Origin: Clostridium_AD sp050717535
Lineage (GTDB): Bacteria > Bacillota > Clostridia > Clostridiales > Clostridiaceae
Length of the DNA stretch: 64,000 bases
Assembly: GCF_050717535.1 (NCBI RefSeq)
Contig: NZ_JBOITM010000078.1
Span: 1 to 64,000, forward strand
Direction of reading: 5' to 3'
Shown: positions 27,152 through 37,411 of the stretch, one piece after another
How the letters are laid out: every line of letters starts with the position of its first letter
How positions within the stretch are numbered: the stretch's first letter is position 1
Notes under the pieces: model-generated
Told to the model about the DNA's origin: nothing
The model's database searches: none
The model's input: only the letters and a program-made list of their open reading frames with translations
Translations under genes and position numbers: made by a program

Positions 27152-28039
27152 ATGAAAGGTGGAATTAATATGGGAATTAATTCGAATTATAAAAATGTAA
27201 AATCTCTTGCGACGATATTCCTTAATATATTGAAATGGATTTTTATAATTTCTATGATTATATTTACATTGTTTCCTGTTGTTTATATTATTTTAGGGTC
27301 ATTTAAAAGTAATATGGAACTAATGATAGGTGGTAATATCATACCAAAGGTATGGAGGCTTACAAATTATATTGATGCATGGAAAAAAGCTAATTTTGCA
27401 ATATATACTTGGAACAGTCTTTATTTTTGCTTCTTTGTTACATTGGGTTCTTTATTAATTTCCTCAATGGCGGGATATATACTTGCAAGGAAGAATTTCT
27501 TTGGTAAAAAAATTTTTAAAGCAGTTCTTTTATCTACAATGTTTATAACTTTAGGAGCAATTGTATATAAACCATTATATATTATGATGGTAGGTATTGG
27601 ATTAAATAAAAGTCTATGGGCAATAATTCTAATCCAAATAGGAGCTCAGGGTATGAATATATTTATAGTTGAAAGATTCGTAAGAGGAATTCCAAAGGAA
27701 CTTGACGAAGCTGCAAAAATAGATGGTTGCAGTACGTTTAGAATTTATTGGCAAATAATAATTCCTTTAATCAGGCCTATACTAGGGGTTGTTGGATTGT
27801 TTGCGTTTAGAGATGCTTGGAATTCATATGTATTGCCATCTATATTTTCAATAATGAACAAAAATCTTATGACTTTGACAGTAGGAGTTGTAAACCTAAA
27901 ATATGCTGATGGTGCGGCAATTCAATGGAATATAATGGTAGCTGGAGCTTCTATAGCATTGGTACCAATGCTTATAGTATATGTATTTGCCAGTAAGCAA
28001 TTTATTTCTGGTTTGACTGTTGGAGGGGTTAAAGGATGA
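27152..28039 (+). CDS. ABC sugar permease, MalG/LplC type
   Basis: Up to 295 residues with six membrane segments and the EAA motif 'DEAAKIDGCSTFRIYWQIII'. Either the ATG at 27152 (GAGGTG ten bases upstream) or the ATG at 27170 (AAGGTGG seven bases upstream) may be used. The C-terminal 'FISGLTVGGVKG' is typical. Forms the translocation pore with the gene before it. Confidence 0.92.
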   Translation: MKGGINMGINSNYKNVKSLATIFLNILKWIFIISMIIFTLFPVVYIILGSFKSNMELMIGGNIIPKVWRLTNYIDAWKKANFAIYTWNSLYFCFFVTLGSLLISSMAGYILARKNFFGKKIFKAVLLSTMFITLGAIVYKPLYIMMVGIGLNKSLWAIILIQIGAQGMNIFIVERFVRGIPKELDEAAKIDGCSTFRIYWQIIIPLIRPILGVVGLFAFRDAWNSYVLPSIFSIMNKNLMTLTVGVVNLKYADGAAIQWNIMVAGASIALVPMLIVYVFASKQFISGLTVGGVKG

Positions 28040-28095
28040 TTTTTATATACTAGGGTTTAAGCGTACCCTTGTAAGAACTTATATAGGAGGAAATT

Positions 28096-29811
28096 ATGAA
28101 GAGTGAGAATAAATATGTGAAAAATCTAATTTCTAAGATGACATTGGATGAAAAGGTTGGAGCATTATTAACATTAGGTTTTAGTGGAACTATAGCAATG
28201 CCACATATATACGAGTTTATAACTAAATATCATTGTGGTGGGTTAAGGCTTTCTCCAACTTCAAGAAGTTTTGGAAGTTATGTAAATCCTAAATCTGGAG
28301 AAACTGTTGTTAATGTTGTAGATGAAAAAGGTTTTAAAAATGGTATAGAGCCTCCAACTACAAATGCGTCTGAATATAAAAAGCTACTTTGCGAATTTCA
28401 GAAATTAGCTATGAATAGGCCTCACGGAATACCACTTCATTTTTCATATGATCAAGAGGGTGGAACTAGTTCAGATTTTAATTTTAGTGGAGTAAATATA
28501 TTCACAAAACCGATGGGAATAAGAGCAACAGGGGATAGCAAACTTGCTTATGAAGTTGCTTTAGCAGTTTCTAAGCAAAGTAAAGCAGTGGGCTTTAATT
28601 GGATACATTCTCCGGTTATTGATATTAATGTAGATCCTAGAAATCCCGAAGTTTATACAAGAGCTTATTCTGATAGAGTGGAAGAAGTAGTGGAATACTC
28701 AGAGCAATCCTGTTTGGGTTTCAAGGAAGGGGGGTTAATTGCAACAGGTAAACATTTTCCAGGAAGAGGAGATTCACCTGTGGATGCACACTTTGAGGTA
28801 CCGGTTATAAATGTGGATAGAGAGACTATGTTAAAACGAGAATTATTACCTTATAAAGTGCTTATAAATAAAGGTTTATTGCCGTCTATAATGATAGCAC
28901 ATAGTATATTTCCAGCATTTGATAGCGAGCATATTGCTACAGTTTCAAAGAAGATAATAACTGGATTACTAAGAGAGGAATTAAAATTTGATGGAGTAAT
29001 TGCTACAGACAGTATGACCATGGGAGCGATTGCTATAAAGTATGGAGTTGCAAATGCTTGTGCATTATCACTTGAAGCTGGAGCAGATCTTGTACTTATG
29101 AAAGCTGAGGGGAGTCTTGTTGAAGAAACTTTTAATAAAATAAAAGAATTTATTAAAGATGGAAAAATCAGTATAGAAGAATTAGACAAAAAAGTGTATA
29201 GAGTATTAAATGTAAAATATGAGTATGGGTTATTTAATTATGAAACAATAACAGGTGAAAGGCCTGAGGATATAATTAATGAAAAGAGAATAGTTGCTTT
29301 ATCAAAATTAGTTGCAAGAAAATCTGTTCTTGTGGCAAGAGATAGAAACAAATTGTTGCCTATACGTAAAAATGAAAAAATATTGGTTATAGAACAAATA
29401 AATAAAACACCGAATAATTTTAGCTGGTATCCGGGTATACTTTTTAAAAAATGTACTAAGTATAAGAAAAACATATCATATTTAGAAACAAATTATACTT
29501 TTGATGAACAGGATATAGATAACATTAGGAGAAGAATTAAAGACTATAATATCATAATTGTAACTAATTTTTATATACGAGGAAAACTTGCCAATAATGA
29601 TATTATAAAAGAAATCGTAGGTGATAAATCTAAACAAGTAGTATTAGTTACCAATACTCCTTATGAAGTATTAAGTATACCAAAGGAAGCAGATTCAGTA
29701 GTTATAACTTTTGCAACCTCACCAGACAATATAGAGGTTGTTGCAGGAGTAATATTTGGTGAAGTAGTTCCTGAAGGGGAATGGCCTATTGAGTATAAAC
29801 TTAGTGAATGA
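28096..29811 (+). CDS. Glycoside hydrolase family 3, NagZ-like
   Basis: 571 residues, no signal peptide, so cytoplasmic. The GH3 barrel carries the NagZ-type acid/base motif 'KHFPGRGDSPVDAHF' (Lys219-His220 onward) and the nucleophile Asp305 in 'IATDSMTMGA'; a second GH3_C-like domain follows (about 400-571). The motif is that of beta-N-acetylhexosaminidases, with Arg replacing the usual second His ('PGHGD') and Ala replacing Ser ('DAH'). It probably removes an N-acetylhexosamine from imported oligosaccharides, next to GH88. AGGAGG precedes the ATG. Confidence 0.88.
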   Translation: MKSENKYVKNLISKMTLDEKVGALLTLGFSGTIAMPHIYEFITKYHCGGLRLSPTSRSFGSYVNPKSGETVVNVVDEKGFKNGIEPPTTNASEYKKLLCEFQKLAMNRPHGIPLHFSYDQEGGTSSDFNFSGVNIFTKPMGIRATGDSKLAYEVALAVSKQSKAVGFNWIHSPVIDINVDPRNPEVYTRAYSDRVEEVVEYSEQSCLGFKEGGLIATGKHFPGRGDSPVDAHFEVPVINVDRETMLKRELLPYKVLINKGLLPSIMIAHSIFPAFDSEHIATVSKKIITGLLREELKFDGVIATDSMTMGAIAIKYGVANACALSLEAGADLVLMKAEGSLVEETFNKIKEFIKDGKISIEELDKKVYRVLNVKYEYGLFNYETITGERPEDIINEKRIVALSKLVARKSVLVARDRNKLLPIRKNEKILVIEQINKTPNNFSWYPGILFKKCTKYKKNISYLETNYTFDEQDIDNIRRRIKDYNIIIVTNFYIRGKLANNDIIKEIVGDKSKQVVLVTNTPYEVLSIPKEADSVVITFATSPDNIEVVAGVIFGEVVPEGEWPIEYKLSE

Positions 29812-29842
29812 ATATAAAAGAATGGTTTTGGGAGGTACGGAT

Positions 29843-30952
29843 ATGGTAAGTTTAAGTACACAAGATATATTAGAGGCAATTGAAAAAAAAGTTAATTCAA
29901 ATATGCATTCGCTAAATGCTAAAGCCAGTCATATGACTAAAGATGGTGTTTATGATAATAATAGCTATGATTGGTGGACATCTGGCTTTTGGCCAGGAAT
30001 ACTTTGGCTTATGTATGAAATAACTGGAAAAGATAAATATAAAAATTCTGCATGGAACTTTGATGAAAAAATAGAAACTTTGTACCTGCGGGAAAATAGG
30101 TTTCATCATGATGTAGGATTTCAATTTTTACCAACAGCAGTTATTAAATATAAGATAACTGGTAATAAGGATGCAAGGCGACGTGGGATTTTTGCAGCAG
30201 ATTTTTTAGCTGGGAGATTTAATATTGCGGGAAATTTTATTCGTGCTTGGAATCAGGATGAAAAAATTGGTTGGTCAATTATTGACACGTGTATGAATTT
30301 ATCTTTACTGTTCTGGGCTTCTACTGAATCAGGAGATCCAAGATTTAAACATATAGGGGTAGCGCATGCAGATACAGTAATTCGAGAATTTATAAGAGAT
30401 GACGGTTCAGTAAAACATATTGTATGTTTCAATCCTGAAACTGGTGAAGTTGTAGATGAAAAGGGAGGTCAAGGATATGGACCAGGTTCATCCTGGAGCA
30501 GGGGGCAAGCATGGGCATTATATGGTATGGCAAATACATATAAATCTACTGGCGACGTTAAGTATTTAAAAGCAGCAATTAAAGTTGCAAAATATTTTAT
30601 TTCTTGTATGCCTGAAGATAACGTAGCATATTGGGATTTTAGAACACCATCAAATATTGATGAACCAAGGGATACCTCTGCAGCTGCTTGTGCAGCTTCA
30701 GGATTACTTGAAATCGCTGATTGTCTTGGCCAGGAGGATGGACAAATTTACAAAAAATGGGCAGAAAAAATATTACTTTCTCTTGCAAAAAGCTATTCAA
30801 ACTTTAGCAAACCAGATGAGGAAGGAATTTTAAATTCTGCTACTAGCAATAAGCCAGGTAATATTGGCATAAATGTTTCACTGATTTATGGTGATTATTT
30901 TTTTGTTGAGGGGATAGCCAAATTATTAGGTTGGAAAAGGCGTATTTTTTAG
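29843..30952 (+). CDS. ugl: GH88 unsaturated glucuronyl hydrolase
   Basis: 369 residues, (alpha/alpha)6 barrel of GH88. Asp90 ('FHHDVGFQF') and Asp148 ('SIIDTCMN') match the two catalytic aspartates of Bacillus unsaturated glucuronyl hydrolase (positions 88 and 149). The enzyme hydrates the 4,5-double bond left by polysaccharide lyases and releases 4-deoxy-5-keto-uronate. No signal peptide. Substrates of the family are fragments of hyaluronan, chondroitin, heparin, gellan or ulvan; the neighbouring hexosaminidase-like GH3 favours glycosaminoglycans. GGGAGGT sits 6-7 bases before the ATG at 29843; earlier in-frame starts lie inside the GH3 end. Confidence 0.9.
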   Translation: MVSLSTQDILEAIEKKVNSNMHSLNAKASHMTKDGVYDNNSYDWWTSGFWPGILWLMYEITGKDKYKNSAWNFDEKIETLYLRENRFHHDVGFQFLPTAVIKYKITGNKDARRRGIFAADFLAGRFNIAGNFIRAWNQDEKIGWSIIDTCMNLSLLFWASTESGDPRFKHIGVAHADTVIREFIRDDGSVKHIVCFNPETGEVVDEKGGQGYGPGSSWSRGQAWALYGMANTYKSTGDVKYLKAAIKVAKYFISCMPEDNVAYWDFRTPSNIDEPRDTSAAACAASGLLEIADCLGQEDGQIYKKWAEKILLSLAKSYSNFSKPDEEGILNSATSNKPGNIGINVSLIYGDYFFVEGIAKLLGWKRRIF

Positions 30953-31048
30953 TAGCCTAAATTTACTTTGGGAATAAGTTAAACTTTGATTCCAAATGTA
31001 TTGATACGGATGGTATTAAAGTATGGTATTTAGGAGATGGTATACAAA

Positions 31049-31930
31049 ATGGACTCAGCATTAAAGTTAAAAGAGATGAAAAAAGAAAAAGAGTTCTTAG
31101 TGTGCGTTGATTCCGATGGATGTGCTGTAAACACAATGGAATACAAGCACAAAGAAATTTTTGGACCAAAGATGATTAAAATATGGAAGTTGGAAAGTAT
31201 TGAAGAAGATGTTATGCAGGTATGGAATTATGTTAATCTTTACTCAAAATGGAGAGGGATAAATCGTTTTTTAGCATTGGTAAAAGTGTTTGAGTTATTA
31301 AAGGACAAGAAAACAAAATTAAATAAACAATTTCAACTTCCAGATATCAAATCTCTATGTGAGTGGACAAAAAAAAGTGATAAATTATCTAATGTTTTAC
31401 TTGAGGCTAGGATAGAAGAGGGTAGTGATGTTACATTAGAAAAAGCTATTATTTGGTCTAAGTCAGTTAATGAAGCGATTGCAAAATCTGAGGTAGATTG
31501 TTTACCTTTTGAGAGTGTTCGCAAAAGTTTGGAAAAAGCACAAAAATATGCTGATATAGCTGTAATTTCTTCCGCTAATGCGCAGGCACTGAAAAAGGAA
31601 TGGAATGAATATGGTATTGCTTCTTTTGTTAAAGTGTTAGCTGGACAGGAAATGGGATCTAAAACTTCATGTATCGGATATATAAAAAATAAGAAATATG
31701 ATAATTCTCAAGTATTAATGGTGGGTGACGCACCTGGGGATTTAAAAGCCGCTAAGGATAATGGCATTTTATACTATCCAATAATACCAGGCAAGGAAGA
31801 AATGTCATGGCAAAAATTTTATAATGAAGCTTTTGATAAGTTTTTAAATGGAAGCTACAAGGGGAAATATCAAAAACAGTTAATTTGTGAATTTAATGAT
31901 GTGTTACATTCTAATCTACCTTGGGAGTAG
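31049..31930 (+). CDS. HAD-superfamily hydrolase
   Basis: 293 residues. HAD motif I is 'CVDSDGCAVN' (Asp21, Asp23), motif II 'VISSAN', and motif IV 'GDAPGDLKAAK' (Gly226-Asp227 onward); a long helical cap lies between motifs I and II. This is a phosphatase or phosphotransferase fold; substrate unknown. It sits between GH88 and the discoidin-like gene, so a role on a phosphorylated or sulfated-sugar product is possible but unsupported. Start at ATG 31049; the ATG at 31037 abuts TAGGAG and is unlikely. Confidence 0.75.
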   Translation: MDSALKLKEMKKEKEFLVCVDSDGCAVNTMEYKHKEIFGPKMIKIWKLESIEEDVMQVWNYVNLYSKWRGINRFLALVKVFELLKDKKTKLNKQFQLPDIKSLCEWTKKSDKLSNVLLEARIEEGSDVTLEKAIIWSKSVNEAIAKSEVDCLPFESVRKSLEKAQKYADIAVISSANAQALKKEWNEYGIASFVKVLAGQEMGSKTSCIGYIKNKKYDNSQVLMVGDAPGDLKAAKDNGILYYPIIPGKEEMSWQKFYNEAFDKFLNGSYKGKYQKQLICEFNDVLHSNLPWE

Positions 31931-31961
31931 AAGTGTAAGAAAAGAAAGGGGAGTGAAATTT

Positions 31962-32768
31962 ATGGAGAAAAACCCTATAAAGGAATTAACAATACAGATA
32001 CTAAATAAATCTAATGTAATTAAAAGCGAAGTTTCTGGAAATACGAAAATTTCACTTACATATGAAGAAAGTTATCAACAAGGGGATAAAATTCATTTTG
32101 CAAATGTATCTGAGAACAAATATTTAGTAATTAGGATAGACGATGAACTAAATGAATCCTTAGTATATTTAATTGGGAGCACTTTGGAGTTTGCAATACC
32201 TTTTAATGAACAGGCAAAGCCATATTCAGATAATACTTTTAAAGGTAAAAAGCACAATATGACTATGCGCCTTGCTAAAAAAGAAGAAGTTTTTGCATAT
32301 AGAGACCTTGCTGAAAATGTAATGGATAAAAGAGGTGAGACAACGTATTACCCACATGCAACAGCAAATGTGGAGACTCGAAACGAATCGATTTTTGCTG
32401 CTCGAAATGTTATTGATGGAAGAACAGATACGCAGAGTCATGGAAAATGGCCGTATCAGTCTTGGGGAATTGGGCAAAAGGAAGATGCGCAAATAATTAT
32501 TGATTTTGGAAGAAAAGTAGAAGTAGATAAAATAGTTTTGTACTTAAGAGCTGATTACCCACATGATACTTATTGGAATTATGTTCGAGTAGAGTTTTCA
32601 GATGGCAGTCATAAAATTGTAGAACCAGTTAGGTCTTGTGGAGCTCAATGTTTTAAGTTTAATAAAAAAGTAATTACATGGATTAAACTATTAAATTTTA
32701 AAAAGGCTGAAGAAAATATTGATTTTGCAGCATTGACGGAAATTCAAGTTTACGGTAATGATATTTAA
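31962..32768 (+). CDS. Cytoplasmic discoidin (F5/8 type C)-like domain protein
   Basis: 268 residues without a signal peptide. The N-terminal ~100 residues are an uncharacterised beta-rich segment. The C-terminal ~150 ('ARNVIDGRTDTQSHGKWPYQ', 'IIIDFGRKVEVDKIVLYLR', 'YWNYVRVEFSDGS') have the pattern of galactose-binding/F5-8C jelly rolls. Such domains bind carbohydrates, normally outside the cell, so an intracellular version next to GH88 is noteworthy. AAGGGGAG precedes the ATG. Last gene of the operon. Confidence 0.7.
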   Translation: MEKNPIKELTIQILNKSNVIKSEVSGNTKISLTYEESYQQGDKIHFANVSENKYLVIRIDDELNESLVYLIGSTLEFAIPFNEQAKPYSDNTFKGKKHNMTMRLAKKEEVFAYRDLAENVMDKRGETTYYPHATANVETRNESIFAARNVIDGRTDTQSHGKWPYQSWGIGQKEDAQIIIDFGRKVEVDKIVLYLRADYPHDTYWNYVRVEFSDGSHKIVEPVRSCGAQCFKFNKKVITWIKLLNFKKAEENIDFAALTEIQVYGNDI

Positions 32769-33210
32769 AGTAATGGTTGAATTTAACTATGAAAGATTTA
32801 TTAGTAGCAATAAATAAATCATGATAGAAGAACACATTGAGTGAATTCGGAAACTAATCGCTAATATAACAAAAATCAAGGAAAAAGCATCTTAAACCTT
32901 AGGTTCATTAGAATTGCTCGTTTCTTGCTAGTTAAAATGCAAAGGAATAAATAATGATAACATAAAAACCTTTTGGCAACCTAATCAATTAATGAGTATT
33001 AAAGAAAGAATGGATGGACTAAGATAAATAAATTAGTACTAAAGTTAGAAACCACCCTGGGAAGGGTGGTTTTTTGTAGGCTTTGACAGGATTTATGTAT
33101 ATGAAAAGTTGTAGAGCATATAATAATTGTAATAAAAATACAAAGATATTAAGGTGAATTTTAATTCACTAACATCTAAAATAAGCACATTTTGAATTAT
33201 TATATCATAG
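32769..33210 (+). other. 442-base non-coding gap
   Basis: No gene recognised. A terminator (33050-33076: AACCACCCT/AGGGTGGTT stem with GGGA loop and T6) ends the upstream operon, and TATAAT at 33119-33124 with a weak -35 probably starts adhE transcription. An 11-codon open stretch at 32790 shows no ribosome binding site. An isolated TTGACA at 33083 has no -10 at the proper distance. Confidence 0.6.
33050..33076 (+). terminator. Rho-independent terminator
   Basis: Nine-bp stem AACCACCCT/AGGGTGGTT, 4-base loop, run of T. The 20 bases before it resemble those before the terminator at 40917, suggesting a shared terminator module. Confidence 0.85.
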
Positions 33211-35592
33211 GGGGGGGTAAATCTACAAATTGAGAAAACATGTGGTGTTATTGAAAGAGATGAAACTTATGGCATAACAAAAATTGCAGAACCAATCGGT
33301 GTTATAGCAGCTATAATACCAACTACGAATCCTACATCAACAGTAATTTTTAAGGCATTAATTTCTTTAAAAACCAGGAATGGTATAATATTTTCTCCTC
33401 ATCCAAGATCAAAAAAATCAATAATAGCAACAGCAAAATTGCTTTTGGATGCAGCAGTTAAGGCCGGAGCCCCTGAAGGAATAATAGATTGGATAGATGA
33501 ACCATCTATAGAACTTTCAAAAATGCTTATGAGTAAAGCTGATGTAGTACTTGCTACAGGAGGCCCAGCTATGGTGAAATCGGCTTATTCATCAGGAAAA
33601 CCAGCTATTGGTGTTGGACCAGGAAATACACCAGCTATAATTGATGAAAGTGCAGATATAAAAATGGCTGTGAATTCAATAATATTATCCAAAACATATG
33701 ATAATGGACTAATATGTGCTTCAGAGCAATCTGTAATAGTGTTAGATTCAATATATACTAAAGTTAAAAATGAATTTATTAAAAGAGGAGCATATATATT
33801 AAATCAGGATGAATTAGATAAGGTTAAAAACATTATGTTTAAAGATGATAAGATAAATGCAAGCATAGTTGGAAAATCAGCTTGTAGCATAGCAAGCTTA
33901 GCAGATATTACTGTACCTGACTGGACAAAGGTGCTTATTGGAGAAGTAGTCTCAGTTGAATTAACAGAAGTAATTTCACGTGAAAAACTATCAACAGTAA
34001 TAGCTATGTATAAAGTAAGTAGTTTTGATGAAGCTTTAGAAAAGGCAGAAAGACTTATTGAACTTGGTGGTATGGGACATACCTCTTCATTGTATATAGA
34101 TTCTATGAGGGAAAAAGAGAAAGTAGAAAAATTTAGTTCTAAAATGAAGACTGTAAGAACTTTTATAAATATGCCTTCAGCTCAAGGGGCTAGTGGTGAT
34201 TTATTTAATTTTAAAATAGCACCTTCATTTACCCTAGGTTGTGGATTTTGGGGCGGAAATTCAGTGTCAGAAAATGTAGAACCTAAACATTTGTTAAATA
34301 TAAAAACAGTAGCCGAGAGAAGGGAAAATATGCTTTGGTTTAAAGTACCAGAAAAAATATACTTCAAATATGGATGCTTGGAACCTGCACTTAAAGAATT
34401 AAAGGATATGGGCAAGAAAAAAGCATTTATTGTAACTGATAAAATGCTTTGTGAATTAGGATATGCAGCTAAAATAACAAAAGTTCTTGAAGAAATTGGT
34501 ATAAGTTTTAAAATATTTTCAGATGTTAAGTCTGATCCTACACTTGAATGTGCTTATCAAGGTGCCAAAGAAATGCTGGAATTTGAGCCAGATACCATAA
34601 TAACAATCGGTGGAGGATCAGCTATGGATGCAGCTAAAATCATGCAAGTGTTATATGAGCATCCAGAAGAAAAATTTGATGAGTTAGCAATGAAATTTAT
34701 GGATATAAGAAAGAGAATACACCATTTCCCAAAACTTGGAATTAAGGCCATGTTAGTAGCAATACCAACAACTGCCGGTACTGGTTCAGAAGTAACCCCA
34801 TTTGCAGTTATAACAGATGAGAAAACAGGAATGAAATATCCACTTTCAGATTATGAATTAACACCTAATATGGCAATTGTAGATGCACAGCTTATGATGA
34901 ATATGCCTAAAGCTTTAACTGCAGCTACAGGAATAGATGCACTGTCTCATGCTCTTGAAGCCTATGTATCTGTCATGGCTACGGATTATACGGATGGATT
35001 AGCTCTTCAAGCTATAAAAACAATATTTGAATATTTACCAGCAGCATATAGCGAAGGAACTACCAATATAGTTGCAAGAGAGAAAATGGCACATGCATCC
35101 ACAATAGCAGGTATGGCATTTGGAAACGCATTTTTAGGAATAAATCATTCAATGGCACACAAATTAGGAGCACAACACCATATGCCTCATGGTATTGCAA
35201 TTGCTGTATTAATTGAGGAAGTAATTAAATTTAATGCAGTAGATATTCCAGTAAGACAAGCTTCCTTCCCACAAAATAAATACCCGGATTCAAAAGAAAG
35301 ATATGCAAGCATTGCGAATTTCTTAAATTTAGGTGGGAATACCGATGATGAAAAGGTAGGTTTATTAATAAAATCAATTACTGATCTTAAATCAAAATTA
35401 AATATTCCATTGACTATAAAAGATGTTGGAGTTAAAGAAGAAGATTTCTATTTAACATTGGATGATATGTCTGAGAAAGCATTTGATGATCAATGCACTA
35501 TCGCCAGTCCTAGATATCCAATGATAAGTGAGATAAAACAGCTATATATAAATTCATTTGGTACAATTAAAACAGAAGTGAAAAATAATTAA
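33211..35592 (+). pseudogene. adhE: adhE lacking its 5' end (bifunctional aldehyde/alcohol dehydrogenase)
   Basis: The frame opens at 33211 and reads 'EKTCGVIERDETYGITKIAE' from 33232, which in AdhE lies roughly 80 residues into the protein. The acetaldehyde dehydrogenase half keeps 'GLICASEQS' (catalytic Cys) and most of the NAD domain; the iron alcohol dehydrogenase half is complete ('IGGGSAMDAAKIM', 'GTGSEVTPFAV', 'NHSMAHKLGAQHHMPHG'). No ATG, GTG or TTG lies in frame between the stop at 33208 and TTG 33439, although GGGGGGGG (33210-33217) looks like a ribosome binding site; ATT 33229 is the only rare-codon candidate. From TTG 33439 a 717-residue product would still hold the alcohol dehydrogenase. 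Either a 5'-deleted gene or an unconventional start. Confidence 0.8.
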
Positions 35593-35683
35593 AAGTAATT
35601 TATTATACAATAAGATTTTAAAATAATTACTAGGCTACTAAATGAATTTAACAAAGTAACGGATAGTATGTCTTATAAACATG

Positions 35684-35724
35684 TGTCAATAATCTAAAAT
35701 AAAAGATTATTGACATGTGTTTTT
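35684..35724 (+). terminator. Terminator after adhE
   Basis: TGTCAATAATCT (35684-35695) pairs perfectly with AGATTATTGACA (35704-35715), followed by TGTGTTTTTTT. Confidence 0.85.
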
Positions 35725-35817
35725 TTACTATACCTTTATAAAATGTGCGATGCTTTTTTCTAATGACTATGGCTGTACCATCTGTATAAAAAAATGATAA
35801 AGTAAATAATAAGTTGC

Positions 35818-35837
35818 CACTTGCCACGTGGGTGGCA
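35818..35837. repeat. 20-base GC-rich hairpin repeat, copy 1
   Basis: CACTTGCCACGTGGGTGGCA, identical to 44747-44766. It can fold as TGCCAC-GTGG-GTGGCA. It lies in the 410-base gap between adhE and gltS (35593-36002), which also holds an 11-bp perfect stem (AGAAGAAACTG, 35865-35890) and no gene I can recognise. Confidence 0.7.
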
Positions 35838-36002
35838 TCATAAATATCTTAATGAGAATTAGCAAGAAGAAACTGTTTCCAGTTTCTTCTAGGGGGTTTG
35901 GACAGGTAATTAAATAAAGGAAATATTAACTTAAACCCTTTGTTTTCTTTTTTAAAATCATGTTATGAAAGATTTATTGATTTAATTTCATTAAGTATAT
36001 AT

Positions 36003-37235
36003 TTATTTAAATAGATTCATGAAAAATACAATAGTTGGGATACCTATAAGGTCAATTAGAAATGCACCAACCAATGGAACTATTAAGAATGCCTTTGGAG
36101 ATGGACCATATTTTTCAGTAACAGCTCCCATATTAGCTATAGCATTTGGAGTAGCACCAAGTCCATGACCTGCCATACCAGCGGCCATGACAGCTGCATC
36201 GAAGTCTTTTCCAAGGAACTTAAATACAACAAATACTGTATATAATACTACAAAGATTACCTGCACAGTAACTATTATCAATAAAGGACCTGCAAGTCCT
36301 ACAAGTTCCCAAAGCTTCAATGTCATTAATGCCATTGAAAGGAAAATTCCAAGGGATACGTTACCCATTAAATCTATTGTGTAATAATCCAGATTAACAA
36401 TGTTCATTTTATCATTTATATTTCTAAAAGCTACTGCTACAAACATAGCACCTACATACCCTGGTAAAGAAAGTCCTGTAATTGTAGAGAACCATGTGCT
36501 GCCAATAGATCCAAGTGTCATACAAACGGTTATTATTGCCATGTGAGTCATAAAGATATTTGTTGTGATTTTTGTATTTCCAGTATCACCTATAGCATCG
36601 TCAAAGGATTTTACATCATATTTATTTGATGTGCTAGGTTTTAATTTGTACTTGTCTATTAAATGCTTTGCAATAGGTCCACCAATAAGTCCACCACATA
36701 TAAGACCAAAAGTAGCAGCAGCTATAGCTACTGTAGCAGACCCGGTTATACCCATGGCTTCAGCAGTTTTTCCGAAAGCTGCGGCTGCACCGTGGCCACC
36801 TTCCATAGAAACTGCACCTGCCATAACACCAAACATAGGGTGAATTCCAGTAAGTTTTGCAAATACAACACCTATAACATTCTGCGAAATGGCAAGTACT
36901 CCGCAGAGTAGCCAGTAGATGATTAAACATTTTCCACCTTTTTTAAGTAAACTAAAACTTGCTCCAAGCCCAATAGTTGTAAAAAAGGCTATCATAAAAG
37001 GTGATTGAAAGGTTGTATCCATACTAATTGTTATTAGCCCACTCTGTTTTAGAACAAGTGCAAGTATTGAAAATAACAAACCTCCAATTACAGGAGCAGG
37101 AATACAAAACTTCTTAAAAAAAGATACCTTCTTTATAAGCCAATAACCTAACAGTAATAATAAAATTGAAGTAGCTAAGGTTGCTACCATATCAATCTTT
37201 AGAGTAAGTAAGCCTTCTACTAATTCTGTTTTCAT
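36003..37235 (-). CDS. gltS: Sodium/glutamate symporter
   Basis: 410 residues, about ten to twelve membrane segments, GltS family. Conserved stretches include 'CIPAPVIGGLLFS' near residue 45, 'GAVSMEGGHGAAAAFG' (about 145-160) and its inverted-repeat counterpart 'AAGMAGHGLGATPNAIANM' near 360. It imports glutamate with Na+. AAGGGGGAA precedes the ATG. A sigma-54 promoter lies 46 bases upstream, and a sigma-54 two-component system with an amino-acid-binding-type sensor is encoded next door on the same strand, so expression is very probably ligand-induced through it. Confidence 0.93.
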   Translation of the reverse strand: MKTELVEGLLTLKIDMVATLATSILLLLLGYWLIKKVSFFKKFCIPAPVIGGLLFSILALVLKQSGLITISMDTTFQSPFMIAFFTTIGLGASFSLLKKGGKCLIIYWLLCGVLAISQNVIGVVFAKLTGIHPMFGVMAGAVSMEGGHGAAAAFGKTAEAMGITGSATVAIAAATFGLICGGLIGGPIAKHLIDKYKLKPSTSNKYDVKSFDDAIGDTGNTKITTNIFMTHMAIITVCMTLGSIGSTWFSTITGLSLPGYVGAMFVAVAFRNINDKMNIVNLDYYTIDLMGNVSLGIFLSMALMTLKLWELVGLAGPLLIIVTVQVIFVVLYTVFVVFKFLGKDFDAAVMAAGMAGHGLGATPNAIANMGAVTEKYGPSPKAFLIVPLVGAFLIDLIGIPTIVFFMNLFK

Positions 37236-37281
37236 AATTGTTCCCCCTTTATCATCATAGAATAATATATCTATATATTAG

Positions 37282-37297
37282 AGCAAGTTTTATGCCA
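37282..37297 (-). promoter_or_regulatory. Sigma-54 (-24/-12) promoter of gltS
   Basis: Minus strand TGGCAT-AAAAC-TTGCT: -24 GG at 37295-37296 and -12 GC at 37283-37284 with exact 10-base spacing. Adjacent to the gene for an NtrC-type response regulator. Confidence 0.88.
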
Positions 37298-37411
37298 TAA
37301 AATTTTATTTCGAGATGCTTATTCTATTTGCTATGTTTCTTGTATTTACCGGGAAATCATAGAATAAAATAATATTTGCAGTATATATGAATATTGTTTA
37401 AAATTAAAAAC

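Noticed and set aside
33083..33088. TTGACA as -35 of adhE
   Set aside because: No -10 box 16-18 bases downstream; the TATAAT at 33119 is 30 bases away, so they do not form one promoter.
35865..35890. 11-bp hairpin as a terminator of gltS
   Set aside because: Perfect stem but no U-tract on either strand; kept only as a structural note.
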